Assembly: GCA_945859605.1 (NCBI GenBank)
Contig: OX243819.1
Span: 1,990,861-2,054,860 of the forward strand
From: Lumbricus rubellus
Taxonomy: Eukaryota; Annelida; Clitellata; Crassiclitellata; Lumbricidae
DNA length: 64,000 bases
Direction: 5' to 3'
Shown here in pieces: positions 33,237 through 45,269 of this stretch. A program made the position numbers and the translations under genes. Under the pieces are notes generated by a model. The model saw only the letters and a list, made by a program, of their open reading frames with translations, did no database searches and was not told the DNA's origin. Numbering within the stretch: position 1 is the stretch's first letter; each line of letters begins with the position of its first letter.

Positions 33237-33808
33237 GATCGAGTCACATTATAGGCCTTAGAGGCCCAGTTGAGAAGAAATCCACGACCCAGCGAAAACC
33301 GTGGCCTTTAGTAACATAGGTCTAATTATGCATTAACCCATATGAAAGCCTTGCAATCAACTCACGCAGTTTCTTATTTTTAAATATTAAAATATTCAGA
33401 CGAGACAGGTGTAGCGCAGCTGCGCAGGTCTAAGTCTAAGACCTAACAGGCTACTTGGCAAAGTTGTTGAAATTTGCTCGTCCAAATGTGGAAATTAGGC
33501 CTATGTTGGCTACAAGTGTGCGCATAGGCTAGTCCAAAACTGTAACAGTTGCGCTGAACGCTAATTTTTATAAGATGAGATCATTGAGAACTGGCTTCAC
33601 CCAAGTAGGCCTATGACACACGCGAGACTGTCTTGATGATCATGCACTGTGAGCGTAGAGTGATATTCTATGCCAATTAGATTTCAATCAGTTAAGTGAT
33701 GAATGCCAATGGAAGGTGCGCGAAGTCTGTAGGCCTATAATGCCGCCTATTGGTCTATTCAAATTTGGGCATGACTGTTAGGCCTAGGCCTAAATATTTT
33801 TGTATATG
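33237..33808. other. gene-free stretch
   Basis: No gene or element end recognised. Several TAGGCCTA palindromes. Confidence 0.4.
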
Positions 33809-33944
33809 GTAGCGGTAGCTTCTATTTCATCAATATTTCAACTCTGTAGACGAGTTGTCGTTAGACCAATAATAATTATTGTCCGTAGACGAGTTGTCGG
33901 TAGACGAGTTAATTAATTGTCGGTAGACCAATTGTCGTGCAACC
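33809..33944. mobile_element. remnant of element b family
   Basis: 33846-33944 is a degenerate right-hand array of TAGACGAGTTGTCG units ending GTCGTGCAACC, the same terminus as element b. A reverse-strand ATCCAGCTTC-type motif precedes it. No left array or target duplication, so it is a truncated or solo end. Confidence 0.55.
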
Positions 33945-34737
33945 TCTGTTGGTTGTTCTGCAATGAAGACAATTAATTTTGCCGCCAACTTCTAATTTGC
34001 CATCCTTTATTGCAGAAAATTATTGCTGTTCAGTTTTTCATTTTAACGTTTAAAAAATTAAAAATATGAAAACTGAAACCTCTCCTGCTGCGCAGAAACT
34101 CTTCGCAAGCGTCAAGTTCACGAAAAGTGATGAATCAATTGAGACAGTCACGAAGTAACTCGGTTGGTGACTGAATTTCTCTGAAAGACACGACACAGTC
34201 GTAGGCCCTATAGCTGCAACTGGGGATTTGGCTCAGCTCTTATATAGTAGAGCCAGCTTATAAGGGATTCGTCAAGCAGAATTACATTAGGTCACACATA
34301 GACCTGTCATACCTTGCAGAGAACTCATGAAGCATGCAGAACTCCTTTTCAGCAAGAGTCCATTTAGTACGTTTTGTTAAATCCCCCAAAGTCTTGCATT
34401 GTGCATTGTGCAAGGACGACTATTTTAAAATGTACCTGTGCTCTGAGTAAGTGAACTATCTGCAAGTTTTTATTTGATTTCGAGAAAGCAGATTATTTAG
34501 TCCTACAATCACAAAGTTTGTTATGTTAATTTGACCTATTTGTTGGGCTAATTCGCAGAATTGAATAGCCTACGTTCAATGCTGTTTTTATTAAATTTCC
34601 GACATTGCTGAAGTTGAAAATGTTGTGCCATAATTCCATAACCACACTTTATTTTGAAACCAAAAGTAGCCTAAAAGAGTTGAACAGAATGCAGTAGGTT
34701 ATAAAGAATTTTATAGCCTATTTCCTTGAAGGGGTCA
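33945..34737. other. gene-free stretch
   Basis: Unique-looking AT-rich sequence. No coding, RNA or repeat feature recognised. Confidence 0.4.
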
Positions 34738-34745
34738 TTTGAAGG

Positions 34746-35011
34746 CAGTGGCGTAGCCAGGAATTTACTATAGATTTTATGGCCTGGGGATTATGGCTTG
34801 GCCGGATGCCCTTCCTGACACCAACCCAACAGTATTAGGCCTACAGTAAATAAAAAGAGAATAAAGTAGATAAGGGAATAAAATAAGAAAGACAATTTAT
34901 TGTTATTGCAAATAAATGTTTTTTTCTTCTTAGTTAAGTGGATAACCTTTTAAAAGACTTTTTCCTAAGAATTGTTTAACCCCCCCATAGCCACCCTTGT
35001 CTACGCCACTG
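34746..35011. mobile_element. 266-bp hAT-like MITE, CAGTGGCGTAGCCAGG ends
   Basis: Starts CAGTGGCGTAGCCAGG, ends CTACGCCACTG, and is flanked by the perfect octamer TTTGAAGG (34738-34745, 35012-35019). No coding capacity. 35020-35394 beyond it is gene-free. Confidence 0.9.
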
Positions 35012-35394
35012 TTTGAAGGAAATGTATTAGCCTCCCTATGTTCTGAGTAACTAAACTGGATATCTGTCCAATTTTTATTGATTTAGAGAAAAGGAATTTT
35101 GATCTTACATTGACAAAGCTTAGCCTACATGTTGGCCTATGCCTATATTACTTCGGGCTTTTGTTGGGCTAATTCCCAAAAATGAGAGCCACTTTTTGGA
35201 AACGTCCGGATAATAATTTCTGCCATTGTTGATATTGAGAGCGTTACCCCATAACCATAACCACGCAATATCGAAAAGAGAGGTAAAAGAGTAATAGGGG
35301 CCTACCTATAGGCCTATGCGATCTATCGGCTATTATGATCTATCGTTTAGTGGAATAATTTATAGTAAATTTTTGAACTGGCGCAGCATAATTA

Positions 35395-35640
35395 TTCTCA
35401 TCAATCTGGCTTCCATTTATGCAAGCATTCGTTTAATCAGTCCAGCTTCTATTTCAACACTAACTGCTTTTTATCAATCAAACTTTTATTTAAATAACAA
35501 TCATTTTCCCATCAATTTAGCTCCAATTTCAGCAATAAGAGGCCTATTTACTAAATTCCTGAAAAATTATTTTAGTCAATCCGAATTCTCATTAGCAAGA
35601 ATTCGTTTCGTCAATCCAACTTGTATGCCAACAGCACTAA
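35395..35640. repeat. diverged ATCCAGCTTCTATTTC repeats
   Basis: About six imperfect copies of the motif spaced 35-45 bp apart (for example CAGTCCAGCTTCTATTTCAA), without visible terminal arrays. An open frame across it is a by-product. Confidence 0.55.
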
Positions 35641-35770
35641 ATCCCATGCAATGCCAATGTCGAAAATTGTGTTCCGTCAAAACGATATATATTAGGCTAC
35701 CAACAAATATTATAGGTCACACCGAATTTTATATCTTCTTTAGTGGATTATTTGACGAAAATGCATAGGC

Positions 35771-36117
35771 CATGGCCGTGTTTAAGGTTCTTCGAGAATC
35801 GGTGCAAAATGTTGCAGCAGAGGCAAAAGTGCCGTTCGGCAGTCTTACAAAATTAGTCAGTTTACAAAAATCCGCTGTTCAATAGATTAGCCTACATGGT
35901 TTGTCGGCCGTGGCGAGTCAGTAAGCAAGCACGCAACGTCGGTGAACTTAGTGAAATTAATGTTTTCATACACTTATTGATTTAAAAATGGTTTATGTAG
36001 GCTAGGCCTAACACTGAGACTCGCAAAATTAAGACATTTGGCCAATGGCAACACAAATCTCGGCTCAGGGGCATTCGGTGCACCGCACCGAATGGACCTA
36101 TGTTAAACACGGCCCTG
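35771..36117. mobile_element. TIR element, CAGGGCCGTGTTTAA ends
   Basis: The left end CATGGCCGTGTTTAAGG is the inverse of the right end (complement of TTAAACACGGCCCTG). The interior has an inverted pair around CGGTGCA. No target duplication found. Probably a hAT-type MITE. Confidence 0.55.
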
Positions 36118-36940
36118 GTATATATGCCTAACCTATGTTCTGAGTAAGCGAACTGCATGGATAAAATTATCTTAATTTTTTTATTGTACCGAAAATCCTA
36201 ATTAAGCTTATTTTAGGCCTATATGTTTCGCGCTACTGCATCCACCATATAACTATTTTGCCCGGGTGCCCCCCCCCCCATCCCCACTTCACTATTATGA
36301 CTGACTATAGTAGCCTAAGTCATAGGTCGTGCGGAACGCTTTCGATTCTTATGTATTCTAAAGCTAATTTTATGTCAATGAAGTTAGTGAAGCATTACCG
36401 TACACAATAATGCTCTTCTCGGTAGCATTGATAACGGTTTTCAAATGCAAAAGTTCAACAGGTAGAGCCACCGATTCAGGTATTATTCACGCAATTGCTC
36501 AAGTAGCCTAACTCGTGTCACTTGAAATACAATTAAGCAACATTTAGCCTAGACCTATTAAATTTTATTGTCACATCGTGTGCGGCAATGTAGGTACACA
36601 GCTCCATAACCTCCATGGGTGTCACGAATCACGCTTGACGATGAGTCAGATGAAGGAGTCGCATGTTAGATCAGTACCCTGTCCAACATGTGGCACGCGC
36701 GCCGCATACCGATGCACATTTTAATTTTAAGAAATTAACCTGGAGACGAATTGTCCAAAGTGCAACCAACTCTCGTATCGAGGAAGGTTGAAGGCAAGGC
36801 AAGGCAAGGCAACCTGGCGAATATCTTAAAATTATATGGAGGCTGATTTCCTTGAAATCAGCGTCCATTGATACAATATTTAATTTTCAGATATTCGCTA
36901 GAGATCGCAAGAATAGCCTACTTGCTGGAAATACAGCGTC
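36118..36940. other. gene-free stretch
   Basis: Contains a C-run (near 36268-36280) and (GGCAA)n at about 36793-36812. No gene recognised. Confidence 0.4.
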
Positions 36941-37610
36941 CATTGCAAGGTGGATGACCCAGTAGGAGTATGAGGGGGAAGATGAGGGGAAGAAGGAGGA
37001 AGGCGAGGAGGTGAAAGGGAGGGAGAGGAGGGAGGAGAGGGGATGGGATGCGAGAGTAGGGATGGGAGGGGAGGAAATAAAGAAGAGAATATGGGGGACA
37101 GCCAGAGAGGGGGAGAAGGATGAGAAGTAAGATGAGTGAAGGATTTTCACATATTCGTCAGATAGCACCAGCATACTTTCTGGAACTCCAACTTCCATTG
37201 CAGGATATAGTCTTTCAGTAATAAATAATTATTTGACAGAGGAGAAGCAGGAAGAAGAAAGGAAGGAGAAGTAGGAGAGACATGAGGAGAAGGAGGAGGA
37301 GGAGCAAGAGAGTAGGAAGAGGAGGAATGGGTAGGAGGATAATAGTAAGAAGGAGAAGCAGAAGGAGGGTAAGGAGTGGGAAAATACAACTAGGAAGAGG
37401 GCGAAGCACAAGAGGGCGAAAGGAAAAGAAGAATAAAAAGAGCAGGAGGAGGGATGGAGAAGAGGAATGGAAGCAGGAGAAGTATGAGGAGGATGAAGAT
37501 ATTTTGAAGGAGAGGAGGAGAACGAGTGGGAGACGAGGAGAAATGGCAGGTGGGAGGGGAGGAGGTGGGATAGTAGGCGAAGAGGGAGGAGAAGAAGGAG
37601 TATCTAATCT
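36941..37610. repeat. purine-rich GGA/GAAG tracts
   Basis: Two long A/G-only tracts (36960-37125 and 37240-37600) on the plus strand. Flanking blocks TTTTCAGATATTCGC(T/C)AGAG occur at about 36892 and 37676, so the tract may be a larger tandem duplication. Open frames here are low complexity. Confidence 0.85.
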
Positions 37611-37713
37611 TTTTATTACAATATTGAAGGGCATCATAATCCCTCCAGCCCCTATAATAGGAGATCCAAGGTTTTTATTTTCAGATATTCGCCAGAGTTC
37701 GTAAGAATACTTC

Positions 37714-37915
37714 CTGTGTGTGTGTGTGTGTGTGTGCTTATGTACATAGACAGACACACAGACAGACAGACAGACAGTGACACAGATAAGACAGAGAGAG
37801 ACACAGGTAGAGAGTCAGAAACACAGACATACAGTGACAGACAGACAGACAGACAGATAGACAGAGAGAGGCACAGAGAGAGACAGCCAGACAGGGTAAA
37901 GACAGACAGGCAAAC
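37714..37915. repeat. (TG)n then (ACAG)n microsatellites
   Basis: GT dinucleotides at 37715-37736 followed by ACAG/ACAGAGAG tetramers to about 37915. 37916-38151 is gene-free. Confidence 0.9.
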
Positions 37916-38159
37916 ATACAGCAGGACATTGGCATCCAGGTGTGGTCCAAGATTCTGTGTTCATCATGATTAGGCAGAAATAATCCAGTGCCTCTCCATA
38001 GGCCGAAATAATATTATTATGCTCCATTTCTATACAGAAAATAATTTCCTCCCATCTCCTTAAACTCTTCTATAGTGTTACATGTAGCCTACTTTATAAA
38101 AACAGGTCAAAGATATAATTATATATAGGGTCAAGCTTCATACTCCGTAATGTTATACA

Positions 38160-38338
38160 CAGTGCTAAAAGTGTTAAAAAAATAAGGGCCTGGATGCCCC
38201 TAACCTTTCGAAAAGAAGTGCCAGGACGCCCCTTACATTTTCAGGTGTGCTGGTCAAATAAGTGGCAGGGTGGCATGGAGATTTGAAAATAAGTGCCAGG
38301 ACGCCGTCCATGACCGTCCTGCCACACTTTAAGCCCTG
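38160..38338. mobile_element. 179-bp hAT-like MITE
   Basis: Ends CAGTGCTAAAAGTG and the complement of CAGGGCTTAAAGTG, with a perfect octamer GTTATACA on both sides (38152-38159, 38339-38346). The interior repeats AAGTGCCAGGACGCC. No coding capacity. Confidence 0.9.
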
Positions 38339-38346
38339 GTTATACA

Positions 38347-39084
38347 TCCTGAAGCTACAAACAAACCTATCGTATATCAATACAGCACTGCACCAGCGCG
38401 ATGCAGACGTGATACAATGCAAGCCTTGCATTTAATTGCCGTCTTATTATTATGATTGTGTTAGTTTATTTTAGGGCAATCTTTCGATGCAACTTTTATG
38501 GAGTGACTCTCATGCCAGACGTTAACTGTTGCAAACACCTCTTTGGCTGGACCAGACCTTAATTTTTTTGGCAACATATTGTGACATTGCTTAATGAGTA
38601 TTCAGTGCTAGTCACAATTCAGGTATACACTATAACAGAAATGTAATTTTTATCCTTATACCATCTCCAGGCATTAATCAACAGCACCAGAGAAAATTAA
38701 TGTCATGAGCTTGTTGCTATATAAAGCCACTGTGTCATGTAAAGGATGATTAGAGTGACCCTCCTTCTAACCCCCAGCTTGGGACTGGCACTGCTAAAGT
38801 ACTAGCAGTGACGGAGTCTCAGAAACACCAAGACTCTTTGAGGGCTTTGGCAATCGATGTGACACTGGTTCTATATACGAGACTTAATTCTTTGAATAAA
38901 AGCATAAAACTTTGGTAGGCTAAACTGTGAGAAAGTGTGTCACCATCTGCTTTCCGGAAGAGATCGGTTTTTTGTTTTCTTTGAAACCGTCTTGATAAGT
39001 TGATTCTTATCTCATCAGAACCGGAAAGCAGCAAAATTAAGACGAAGCATTGATGGATGAAACTTCCAATGAACGCAAGGGAAT
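38347..39084. other. gene-free stretch
   Basis: No gene or element recognised. Confidence 0.4.
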
Positions 39085-39530
39085 CGAAGAGGAGAAGGAG
39101 AAAGAGGAGAAAGGTGGACAGAAGCAGGAGGAGGAGAAAGGTGGGCAGGAGGAGGAGGAGGAGGAGAAAGGCGGGCAGCAGGAGGAGGAGGAGGAGAAGG
39201 GTTGGCAGGAGCAGGAGGAGGAGAAAGGTGGGCAGGCGGAGGAGGAGGAGAAGGGTTGGCAGGAGCAGGAGGAGGAGAAAGGTGGGCAGGAGGAGGAGGA
39301 GGAGGAGGAGGAGAAGGGTTGGCGGGAGCAGGAGGAGGAGAAAGGTGGGCAGGCGGAGGAGGAGGAGAAGGGTTGGCAGGAGCAGGAGGAAGAGAAAGGT
39401 GGGCAGGAGGAGGAGGAGGAGAAAGGTGGGCAGGAGCAGGAGGAGGAGGAGGAGAGAGGTGGGCAGAAGCAGGAGAAGGAGAAAGGTGGGCAGGAGCAGA
39501 AGGAGAGGAAGAAAGATGAAGAGGAAGGAA
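39085..39530. repeat. GGAGGAGAAAGGTGGGCAGGA minisatellite
   Basis: A purine-rich minisatellite built from GAGGAGGAG and GGTGGGCAGGAGCAG blocks of variable length. Five overlapping long frames on both strands (for example Glu/Gly-rich and Pro/Ser-rich) follow from this composition and are not genes. Confidence 0.9.
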
Positions 39531-40390
39531 ACTAAGATGACAAAAAACAAGTCGGAGAGAAATGAGAAACTGCAAAACGAGTATCACGCGGTTAAGGTTA
39601 TCCATTAAGTTTGACCCCAGCAACCGAGGTGTAAAGACTTCTAAAAGACATAATTATATCGAAGTTGGAAGCCGTTGCCTGCGCTCTGCTCTTTCCTCCC
39701 TCGCCTTCGCAATGCGCTGATGATTCTGACACAATAAACAGATAATAATTATAAACAAACGATAATAAAACGACGAGCGACGGTCTACGGCGCCGTTCGC
39801 CCATCGCTCATCGGGAGGAGCCCCTCTCGCGGCCTGAACGGATCATCGACGACCAGTCCTTCTCCATCGACTGTGGGAAAGCGGCTCCCTCGCGGCCCAC
39901 TGCAGGACTCCTTCCTATCCCAGGCGATTCCCCCTTCCGACACGGTCTTCTGAACGCGTTGACGGCAGGCAGAGCTCGGCCAAGAGTCCCGAAGATGCAG
40001 ATGGACTGAATCGCGGCTCGAACGTCACACGCAAGAACCACAAGTCGCTGTCGGAAAGTGATTTGGCGTGCATGATTGATGGGTGGTTGGAGGGGCAGCA
40101 GGTGCCATACGGGAACCATATGGACGGACCCCCACTCCCCGCAATATGCTATATGCACCCCAACGCCGCTGCCGCCGGGGTTCGTGTTCTATATGGGTAT
40201 CGTCGGTCTGTGATGGCTGCCAGCCGAGAGGGTCGGTACTGCTGTTGTTGCTGCTGGTGCTCGGTCGGTGGATTTAAATGTCCCACGACTGACAGAAATG
40301 TCATTAATCTGTAAATGAGAAGGACGCATGTGCGCCCCGTTACATCTTCCATATGGCAAGCAGAAAATATAACCGAGGCGGACATCGTTT
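39531..40390. other. gene-free, CpG-richer patch at 39780-40280
   Basis: 39780-40280 is richer in G+C and CpG than its surroundings, with a (TTGC/TGC)n run near 40238. No protein family or promoter motif was recognised with confidence. Confidence 0.35.
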
Positions 40391-40394
40391 CTCT

Positions 40395-40466
40395 CCCCGT
40401 CTGTCTGTCTGTCTGTCTGTCTATCCTTCAGTCTGTCTGTCTGTCTGTCTGTATGTCTATCCTTCA

Positions 40467-40534
<68 letters not shown>

Positions 40535-40545
40535 TCCTCTCTAGT
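40395..40545. repeat. (GTCT)n microsatellite
   Basis: GTCT tetramers with two ATCCTTCA interruptions that repeat at the same spacing, implying a small internal duplication. 40546-41290 beyond it holds a (TA)n-rich block at 40690-40745 and no gene. Confidence 0.92.
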
Positions 40546-41298
40546 TGTCTCCCTCTTTGTCACTCTATCTTCTCTCTTATTATAAGCTTAATCGTGCGTT
40601 AGTTTCTCTTTGCAAACAAACACGAGCAAGTTCTTAACGCAGAAAATATTTGACTCCATTTATTTTTACGCTTTATAAATGTAGAACTAAATATATAATT
40701 ATATATATATTATATATATATTATATATAATTTTATACATAATTTATTTTGTTATGTGTCCCCATGATCATAATGAAATCCTGACTCCATCGGAGCGAAT
40801 ATTATGTGAACTTCAATCATTTAGGTCATTAATTTCACAGAGTAAAGCTTATAACAGTGTTTAATGTAAAATGTTGGCTAGGCCTGTAGGCTGTAGTGGG
40901 GCAAGTATAGTGCGAAATACATAATTAATTTGGTCCTGGTGTTCTAAAGGACGGTCCAACGTTTTTCATTTCAGCACGAGCTCCAAACGCTATAGCCGTT
41001 TCGTGGCGATCGGTACGAATATATTATCTCAATTTCTTCGGTTATAACTTGGATATGATCTTATGTTTAGTCAAGCCTTGTTGTGCCAAAACATCAGAGT
41101 AGGCTACATGTAGGCCTATATCCGCAAAACGAATTGTTTGAATATCTAAGAACGAAAACAAAACAAATTCGTTTAAATTTAAAATAACATAAGGCAGAAT
41201 GATTACAATTAAACGTACGACGAATGATCACAAGTTATTGCAGCAGTCGAATATTATTTAGCAGTAGGCAGCCAACAGGGCGTCCATTGCGTCCTACT

Positions 41299-41455
41299 CA
41301 GTGTGAGAATTGTGGAAAAATAACTGGGGGGGGGGGTTTGGCCTATGATAAACTTGGAATTGGGGTATGAAAAACATACTTTAACATGGGGCTCTAAGAA
41401 AGACTGGAGGGTTGAACCCCCCCCCCCAACCACCCCCCCCGCAATTCTCACCCTG
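41299..41455 (+). mobile_element. MITE of the CAGTGTGAGAATTGTGG family
   Basis: Ends CAGTGTGAGAATTGTGG and the complement of CAGGGTGAGAATTGCGG, with a perfect octamer GTCCTACT (41291-41298, 41456-41463). The interior holds G-runs and C-runs that can pair, plus AAACATACTTTAACATGGGG. Other copies are at 24267, 43485 and 45970. Confidence 0.9.
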
Positions 41456-41463
41456 GTCCTACT

Positions 41464-42425
41464 ACTCATTTCACCAACGCCATCTGCCGACTGTATGGTT
41501 GAGTATGACCATCAGGGAGGGTAACGGGAAGTGAACACGCATCCGTGCTCTCTTAGTGTCAGAGTGTTTACCATTACCCTGCATAATGATTATACCACCT
41601 CTGTGTCATCGTATCTTCTTCAGTCTTGCAATTCTTGTATTGGTCTATATCGAAATCACCTCTCAATTATTCTCCATAATAATTATTATATTAAGTCTAT
41701 AGCTAATTTTCTTTCGCTACATGTCTGTCCAGCAGCCTGCGACACGAACCGGGCGCCTGAAAGTTGACGAGGTAAAAGACATGCTATATGAGGTACCCTG
41801 ACGACGAATCTTTCACAATCCAAGTTTCTTTTAGGTACGGGCGACCCTTCGCTGACCCTTGACCCAAGATTAATCAGCATCAAAGCGCTGACAAGTAGCA
41901 AGTGCTCAACACGGCAGACCTGTTTAAGTCTTAATGGGAGGCGCGAGGAAGTTAATAATAATGATGTGGTCAATCGGTCAATCATGTGGGTCAGTCCGGG
42001 TTTAATTGCGGTCAGTCTTCAAAGGGTAGGTTAAATTTGACCCACGTCCAGTCATTTGCTATCTTTTACACTATCCCTCTATTCCCTCCTCCTACTTCTC
42101 TGTCTCCTCATCTTCCTCCTCGTCCTACTTCTTCTCCTCATCTCCTCTTCCTCTTCATGCTGCTCCTTTTCCTCTTCCTCATCCTTCTCTGCTTCGTCCT
42201 GCACTCGTCAGATTTTCTTTGAGGGTGACAGATCAAAGGACAACTCCCGGCAGTAATCATTTCACGCTTCTAATAACGATAACCTCCAACTTTATCATCT
42301 GCATGCATGCATGGAATTCCGACCTATAACCATGCATGTATATAGATTAGTACTGTAGAGTGGTACACGTTTGTCTCAACCTCATATACATGTATCGATA
42401 GTGCACTTACAAACACAGCGCTATA
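41464..42425. other. gene-free stretch
   Basis: A pyrimidine-rich CTCCTC tract at 42085-42190; otherwise no feature recognised. Confidence 0.4.
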
Positions 42426-42429
42426 GTTG

Positions 42430-42640
42430 GGACGCAGTATTGTAGTGGGCATGTTCGTTACCTTGCAGCCGGAGGGTTGCAGGTTCGAATCCACCTCAAG
42501 TCGCCGCTAGGGACCTTGAGCAAGTCCTGAACTCGCAATTGCTCGGGCTCTTAGGCGTGAAACTCCGACGCAGTGTCCGCGCTGTAGTCGGGAGCGCCTC
42601 CGAATAGATAGCTTGAAGGGGCACTATATAACAAGTCCAC
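42430..42640 (+). mobile_element. tRNA-derived SINE
   Basis: Box A-like TTGTAGTGGGCATG and box B GGTTCGAATCC head a body with AGGGACCTTGAGCAAGTCCT and CGTGAAACTCCGACGCAGTG, ending GGGGCACTATATAACAAGT. The best-preserved copy of this family. A tail-only fragment follows at about 42930-42985. Confidence 0.8.
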
Positions 42641-43476
42641 ATACGTACATTGATAAAATGCAATCAGGCCCTTATTAAGGTGGGTGCTAAGGGTGCTGCA
42701 GCACCAGGGCTCGCTGTTTTAAGGGGTCCGCATGGGTCAATTTAAACCAAATGTGGCGACACTGCGCCTATTAAAACCTTCGAAAAACTGTGTGGGTATT
42801 ATACACCCGTGCACGCACATCTGCTCACAACAAAAGGACACGTGAAACGTATTTTGTCATTGTGCTATGGACATTTAATTGTGACATACAAACAATTTTT
42901 CCACTTACAGACTGCATTATGTTGCCGTGGTTGGACTGGGAGCGCTTCTGAGTAGATACCCTTGAAGGTGCGCTAAATATAAAAACTCGTTAATAATAAT
43001 TAATAACTCGGCATATGAAGTTGAAAGATTTATATCTTTTTATGGGTTCAACTTTATCTCCTGAAATTTTGGAATCATATTCTTGGTCAAATTCTCTAAA
43101 TAGTTGGAAACTTTTAGCATGATACTTATGTTATCAGGCGTTGGAGATATCTGAAAAACAGCTTGGCTTACTTTTTGAAACACGGTGTATATTGGCCGTG
43201 AACCTTTATAAAATATAATGTTATATGCGTCCATAATAATACTCTATATATTGATATATAGCAAATTATGACAATTTATGCCCTAACAATTAACACAAGT
43301 CCATATAACAAAGCTATCGTCCTTAGCCCCCCCTATTTGTAGCGAGTCAGCAACATGCTAATGAATATATATATATATTTATATATATATATATGCCTAA
43401 AGCTAATGACGCAACTATAATGTTTGTTGAACAAAAAGTGGTCGTCATAATACGGAATTAGCCATTATTCTAAAAA
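42641..43476. other. gene-free stretch
   Basis: A SINE tail fragment (42930-42985) and (TA)n at 43366-43395. No gene recognised. Confidence 0.4.
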
Positions 43477-43484
43477 CGTCACAC

Positions 43485-43626
43485 CAGTGTAAGAATTGTG
43501 GAAAAATAACTGGGGGGTGGGGGGTTGGACCATTATCCACTTGGAATCGGGGTGTGAAAAACATACTTTAACATGGGGCTCTAAGAAAGACTGGGGGGTT
43601 GAAACCCCCCGGCAATTATCACCCTG
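43485..43626 (+). mobile_element. MITE of the CAGTGTGAGAATTGTGG family
   Basis: 142-bp copy with the perfect octamer CGTCACAC on both sides (43477-43484, 43627-43634). Interior as in 41299-41455. Confidence 0.9.
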
Positions 43627-43634
43627 CGTCACAC

Positions 43635-44795
43635 TACACACAGCCCCTATGACGTAACAATATATTGTTGTAGATCAACAAGCTGTCGTCATAATAGTAA
43701 CAGAGCTACTGTCGTAGTATAGCAACAGACCCATAACGAAGTTATAATGACGCAACAAAATTGCAAAACAAGGAGAAGCCGCCACATTAGACGAAGTCCA
43801 TTGAACAAATTGATAATACACCATCACCATGCACAAACCAAATTAGTGCTTTATGCCTAATAATAGATATATAGTCTGGAACATACAGCAGTCTGTAAGT
43901 GGAAATGGAACATGCCATAGTGGTGCGACCTCTAGGCACCAAGAGGGGCGCAACAGGGAGCCAATTCCAGGTAACATTAGTGAATATATTTAACTTAGTA
44001 ATATGGTAGCTTGCTGACAAATACGTAATTGGATTACACAGTATTGACAAATATGCATGTAAACAGTCTTTAAACCTCGTGCGATCTTACTTATCTACCG
44101 CGATCGACTTTCGAGAGACTGTTCGTCAGATGGGAGAGATTAGAGAAAAGCGCAGTCATTATTTTGTCATCGCCCCAGTCCTCTAACCCCCACAGCTTTC
44201 ACCCAAAAGTCATAAATCACCCACCGAAACCCTTTGGCGCTCCTCGACCCTGTATATACCATCGCTTCGCCCTCTACACGCGAGGGATGTGTTTCAGCAG
44301 CTGACACGGAGTGGAGGGTGCAGAAAGCGACCCCGAATCGCCTGCTCAAAGCAGGAACCGCAGATGCGACCCCAGTTTGGGTGAAGTGGGGGTGGTGTCG
44401 ATTACCCTAAACGGTGACAGAAGCCGAGCAGACTGAGGCGGCGGCGGTGGGGTGGGGTGAGGGGCGGAAAGAGACGAGAGGGTAACACGATCCAAGATAT
44501 GAAATTGTTAACGAGAAAAACATATCGAGTTTAAAGCCCCTGCACATGCGCACGCACATGCACGCACACCTACAAACATGTTGTCCATGTACACTGTAAT
44601 TACTCTCGGATATATATATATATATACACATATACATATATATATAATTATATATATATGTAATATAGATAAAGTTCCTTTGCGCTTCAGAAAAGGAGCT
44701 ATAGAAAAATTGCAAAGACGCGTATAGATATATACGCACACATGCAGACCAACACCAACACACATAAAATAAATACATGCAGACAGACATAGGCC
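43635..44795. other. gene-free stretch
   Basis: A (TA)n block near 44610-44665; otherwise no feature recognised. Confidence 0.4.
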
Positions 44796-44797
44796 TA

Positions 44798-44966
44798 CAT
44801 ACATACATACATACATACATACATACATACATACATACATACATACATGCATGCATACATACATACATACATACATACATACATACATACATACATACAT
44901 ACATACATACATACATACATACATACATACATACATACATACATACATACATACATACATACATAC
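44798..44966. repeat. (CATA)n microsatellite
   Basis: About 170 bp of CATA tetramers with a CATGCATG interruption near 44847. Confidence 0.95.
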
Positions 44967-45003
44967 TTGCCTACATAAATACATGGATGACGCATGCATT
45001 TGC

Positions 45004-45260
45004 ATTCATTCATTCGTTCGTTCATTCATTCCAGAATTTCTAAAGCGCTTCTTCAAGTTCAAGGGAGTACTCATGCAGAAGTGCTCCTGTCTCTAGAACG
45101 GCAAAAAGTGGGCCTACAGTTTTGAGTTGAATAAAAGATGCTTCAAGGGCTATACATGTAGGAGGCAGACGCAACTGTTTCTGTGTGAGCCCATTCCCGA
45201 CTACTGTAGATCCACCACGGAAATGGCTCGATTCTACGTACATGTAGTTGCTGTTCGTGC
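45004..45260 (-). mobile_element. SINE-like element with (GAAT/GAAC)n tail
   Basis: On the minus strand a body ends TTGAACTTGAAGAAGCGCTT and TAGAAATTCTGG, followed by GAATGAATGAACGAACGAAT. The tail resembles other SINE ends in this window; the head is not clear. Confidence 0.45.
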
Positions 45261-45269
45261 GAATGGAAC

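Noticed and set aside
39015..39623. Glu/Gly-rich and Pro/Ser/Leu-rich frames up to 243 codons
   Set aside because: By-products of the GGA minisatellite; five frames are open at once and none resembles a protein family.
40063..40314. Short frames in the GC-richer patch near 40.1 kb
   Set aside because: Several overlapping frames on both strands, none with a recognisable motif or splice context.
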